Positions 62,480-64,000 of a DNA stretch of 64,000 bases are shown one piece after another. Made by a program: the position numbers and the translations under genes. Each line of letters opens with the position of its first letter. Position 1 is the first letter of the stretch. Source of the DNA: Streptomyces sp. NBC_01451 (GTDB taxonomy: Bacteria > Actinomycetota > Actinomycetes > Streptomycetales > Streptomycetaceae); assembly GCF_036227485.1 (NCBI RefSeq), contig NZ_CP109479.1, positions 9,424,001-9,488,000 on the forward strand, written 5' to 3'. The notes beneath the pieces are model-generated. The model saw only the letters and a list, made by a program, of their open reading frames with translations, made no database searches and had not been told where the DNA came from.

Positions 62480-63474
62480 GAGACCACCGTCAGCACGATC
62501 TTGCCCTGGATGTGGCCCTGCGCGGCTCGCCTGTGTGCGTTGCCCGCTTCGGGCAGCGGGTAAGTGCTGTCCACCCCGACCTGGAGCCTGCCCTCGCCGA
62601 ACAGGCGCCCGATCTCGGCGAGCTGGGGACCGTTGGAACGCACCTGAATGTTCGAGACCGTGATGCCCAGACTCGCCGTCTCTTCCGGGTCGTACTCGGC
62701 GAAGAACACCGGAAGCATGGTGCCGCCGTGCTTGAGCACGGTCAGAAAGCGTGAGCTGTCCGGGCCCCCGACGGTGTCGATCACCAGGTCCACACCACTG
62801 ACCTCGTCCGCGGCCCGCGTCGTGGTGTAGTCGATGAACTCGTCGGCGCCGAGCTTGCGCAGGAACTGCTCGTGCCGGCCCGAGGCCACCGCGATCACGT
62901 GTGCCCCCTTCCATTTCGCCAGCTGCACGGCGAAGTGGCCCACTCCACCGGCGGCCCCGTTGACCAGCACGGTCATCCCTGGCGTGATCGGCACCGGCTG
63001 GTGCACCTGGCCGGTGAAAGGAGACGGCACGTCATGGCCGAGATTAACCAGGTACTGCCAGGCCGTCAGCACGGCCATCGGTGCCCCGGCCGCCTGCACA
63101 TGGTCGATGCCGGTCGGCTTGTGAGCCAGGTCCGAAGCCGGCGCGGCCACGTACTCGGCGTACGTCCGGCCGTCGAATCCGGGGAACCGCAGCATGCCGA
63201 AGACCTCGTCACCGACGGCGAACCCCAGCACGTCCGGAGCGACCGCCTGAACCACGCCCGACATGTCCGTTCCGGGGATCAGGGGGAACTCCAGCGTCGG
63301 CCTCATCTCGGTCGGCATGACCTTCATCCCCTCCCGCAGGTACCAGTCCGGCGGGTTGATGCCCACAGCGTGCACCCGGACAAGCACCTCGCCCGGGCCG
63401 ATCTCGGGAACCGGCACCTCGTCGTACCGCAGAACTTCCGGCCCGCCCGCTTCATGGAACTGGATCGCCTTCAT
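62476..63474 (-). CDS. NADP-dependent quinone oxidoreductase-like MDR protein
   Basis: A 332-residue zinc-free MDR enzyme. AVGINPPDWYLREGMK near 37, IPGTDMSGVVQAVAPDV near 66 and FPGFDGRTYAEYVAAPASDL near 97 are QOR-type blocks; the NADP site is VLVNGAAGGVGHFAVQLAK near 172, and VDLVIDTVGGPDSS near 230 is the usual DxVGG motif. By family it reduces quinones or enones with NADPH. Divergent from a LysR gene, which probably controls it, and coupled to the frameshifted SnoaL-like gene. Confidence 0.9.
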   Translation of the reverse strand: MKAIQFHEAGGPEVLRYDEVPVPEIGPGEVLVRVHAVGINPPDWYLREGMKVMPTEMRPTLEFPLIPGTDMSGVVQAVAPDVLGFAVGDEVFGMLRFPGFDGRTYAEYVAAPASDLAHKPTGIDHVQAAGAPMAVLTAWQYLVNLGHDVPSPFTGQVHQPVPITPGMTVLVNGAAGGVGHFAVQLAKWKGAHVIAVASGRHEQFLRKLGADEFIDYTTTRAADEVSGVDLVIDTVGGPDSSRFLTVLKHGGTMLPVFFAEYDPEETASLGITVSNIQVRSNGPQLAEIGRLFGEGRLQVGVDSTYPLPEAGNAHRRAAQGHIQGKIVLTVVS

Positions 63475-63596
63475 CGCGCCTGTCGCTTTCCTGGGGAATC
63501 GTTGCTCCTTCAGTCAAGGCCCAGGACGGCACGGCCGTCCAAGACCGGTTCGGCAACCCGATCATTCCGAAACGGCATGACACGTACGCTGGACGG

Positions 63597-64000
63597 GTGA
63601 ACGATCTCGGACAGGACCTGGAACTGCGGCTGGTGCGCTACTTCACCGTGGTGGCGGCGCACCAGCACTTCGGCCGGGCCGCCGCCGACCTGCACGTGGC
63701 CCAGCCGGCGCTGAGCCGCCAGATCCAACGGCTCGAGAGGCATCTCGGCGCACGGCTGCTGGACCGCACACCCCAGGGCGCCCGGCTCACGCCGGCCGGC
63801 CAGAGCTTCCTCCCCCGGGCCCAGGCCCTGCTGAGGGCCGCCCGCCAGGCCGAGCTGGCCGTGCGTGAACAAGCCGAGACCGAACGCATCGCCATCGGCT
63901 ACGTCGAAGACCTGGTGATCACTGCCGCCGTACGGGAACTGCGCCGTCGGCATCCGGCCGCAGAGGTCGCCACCCGGTACCTGAGCTGCCGCGACGTCGG
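63597..64000 (+). CDS. LysR-family transcriptional regulator, N-terminal part (cut by window end)
   Basis: About 134 residues are visible. The winged HTH spans residues 9-66: LRLVRYFTVVAAHQHFGRAA, HVAQPALSRQIQRLE and LGARLLDRTPQGARLTPAGQ. The linker helix and the first strand of the effector domain (RIAIGYVEDLVITAAVRELR) follow. GTG start with a weak GACGG upstream. Divergent from the quinone-oxidoreductase gene (122-bp gap), the usual LysR-target layout. The effector domain is outside the window, so the inducer cannot be guessed. Confidence 0.88.
   Translation, partial: MNDLGQDLELRLVRYFTVVAAHQHFGRAAADLHVAQPALSRQIQRLERHLGARLLDRTPQGARLTPAGQSFLPRAQALLRAARQAELAVREQAETERIAIGYVEDLVITAAVRELRRRHPAAEVATRYLSCRDV

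Overview
The window is high-GC, densely coded actinobacterial DNA with GTG/TTG starts, 4-base ATGA/GTGA stop-start overlaps and protein families (FtsX permeases, DUF5937-type ArsR regulators, many TetR genes) typical of Streptomyces. No rRNA, tRNA or CRISPR was seen. The region looks accessory: decayed transposases, frameshifted or amber-interrupted genes and one complete insertion sequence lie among regulated catabolic operons.

Region 1 (1-6.6 kb): an ABC export system of two large FtsX-type permeases and two ATPases; one ATPase carries an AbrB-like C-terminal extension. Region 2 (6.6-13.4 kb): hypothetical, secreted and lipoprotein genes, an ArsR-like regulator and transposase remnants. Region 3 (13.5-21.9 kb): a compact TetR regulon. 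Two closely similar TetR proteins, an MFS exporter, an SDR, an alpha/beta hydrolase broken by a TAG, a DUF1330-like protein and a fungal-looking NmrA-family protein share eight copies of a 14-bp palindrome (consensus AAACCGATCGGTTT). Three promoters carry two copies exactly 24 bp apart. Region 4 (21.9-24.6 kb): an HxlR regulator divergent from a SnoaL-like protein, embedded in remnants (IstB-like tail, adenosine-deaminase-like pseudogene).

Region 5 (24.7-59.4 kb) is a continuous, apparently undescribed catabolic island. It holds two Rieske oxygenases with different electron-transfer partners (an adrenodoxin-type ferredoxin and a PDR-type reductase), an acyl-CoA synthetase, three acyl-CoA dehydrogenases, a crotonase, a thiolase, a non-canonical thiolase-fold protein with a DUF35 partner, four SDRs, three MDR-type oxidoreductases when the one at 62.5 kb is counted, a ribose-type ABC importer, a ThuA-like protein, a 2-oxoacid dehydrogenase (E1-alpha, E1-beta, E2) and two PEP-utilising phosphotransferase-like proteins. 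Two divergent TetR genes sit in the middle. The layout suggests import, oxygenation, CoA activation, beta-oxidation and C-C cleavage of a cyclic substrate, ending in 2-oxoacid oxidation. The substrate cannot be read from sequence.

Region 6 (59.6-64 kb): a GNAT gene, a complete IS701-family element with 16-bp inverted repeats and a CTAG target duplication, a frameshifted SnoaL-like gene ending exactly at the insertion site, an NADPH:quinone-type oxidoreductase and the start of a divergent LysR gene.
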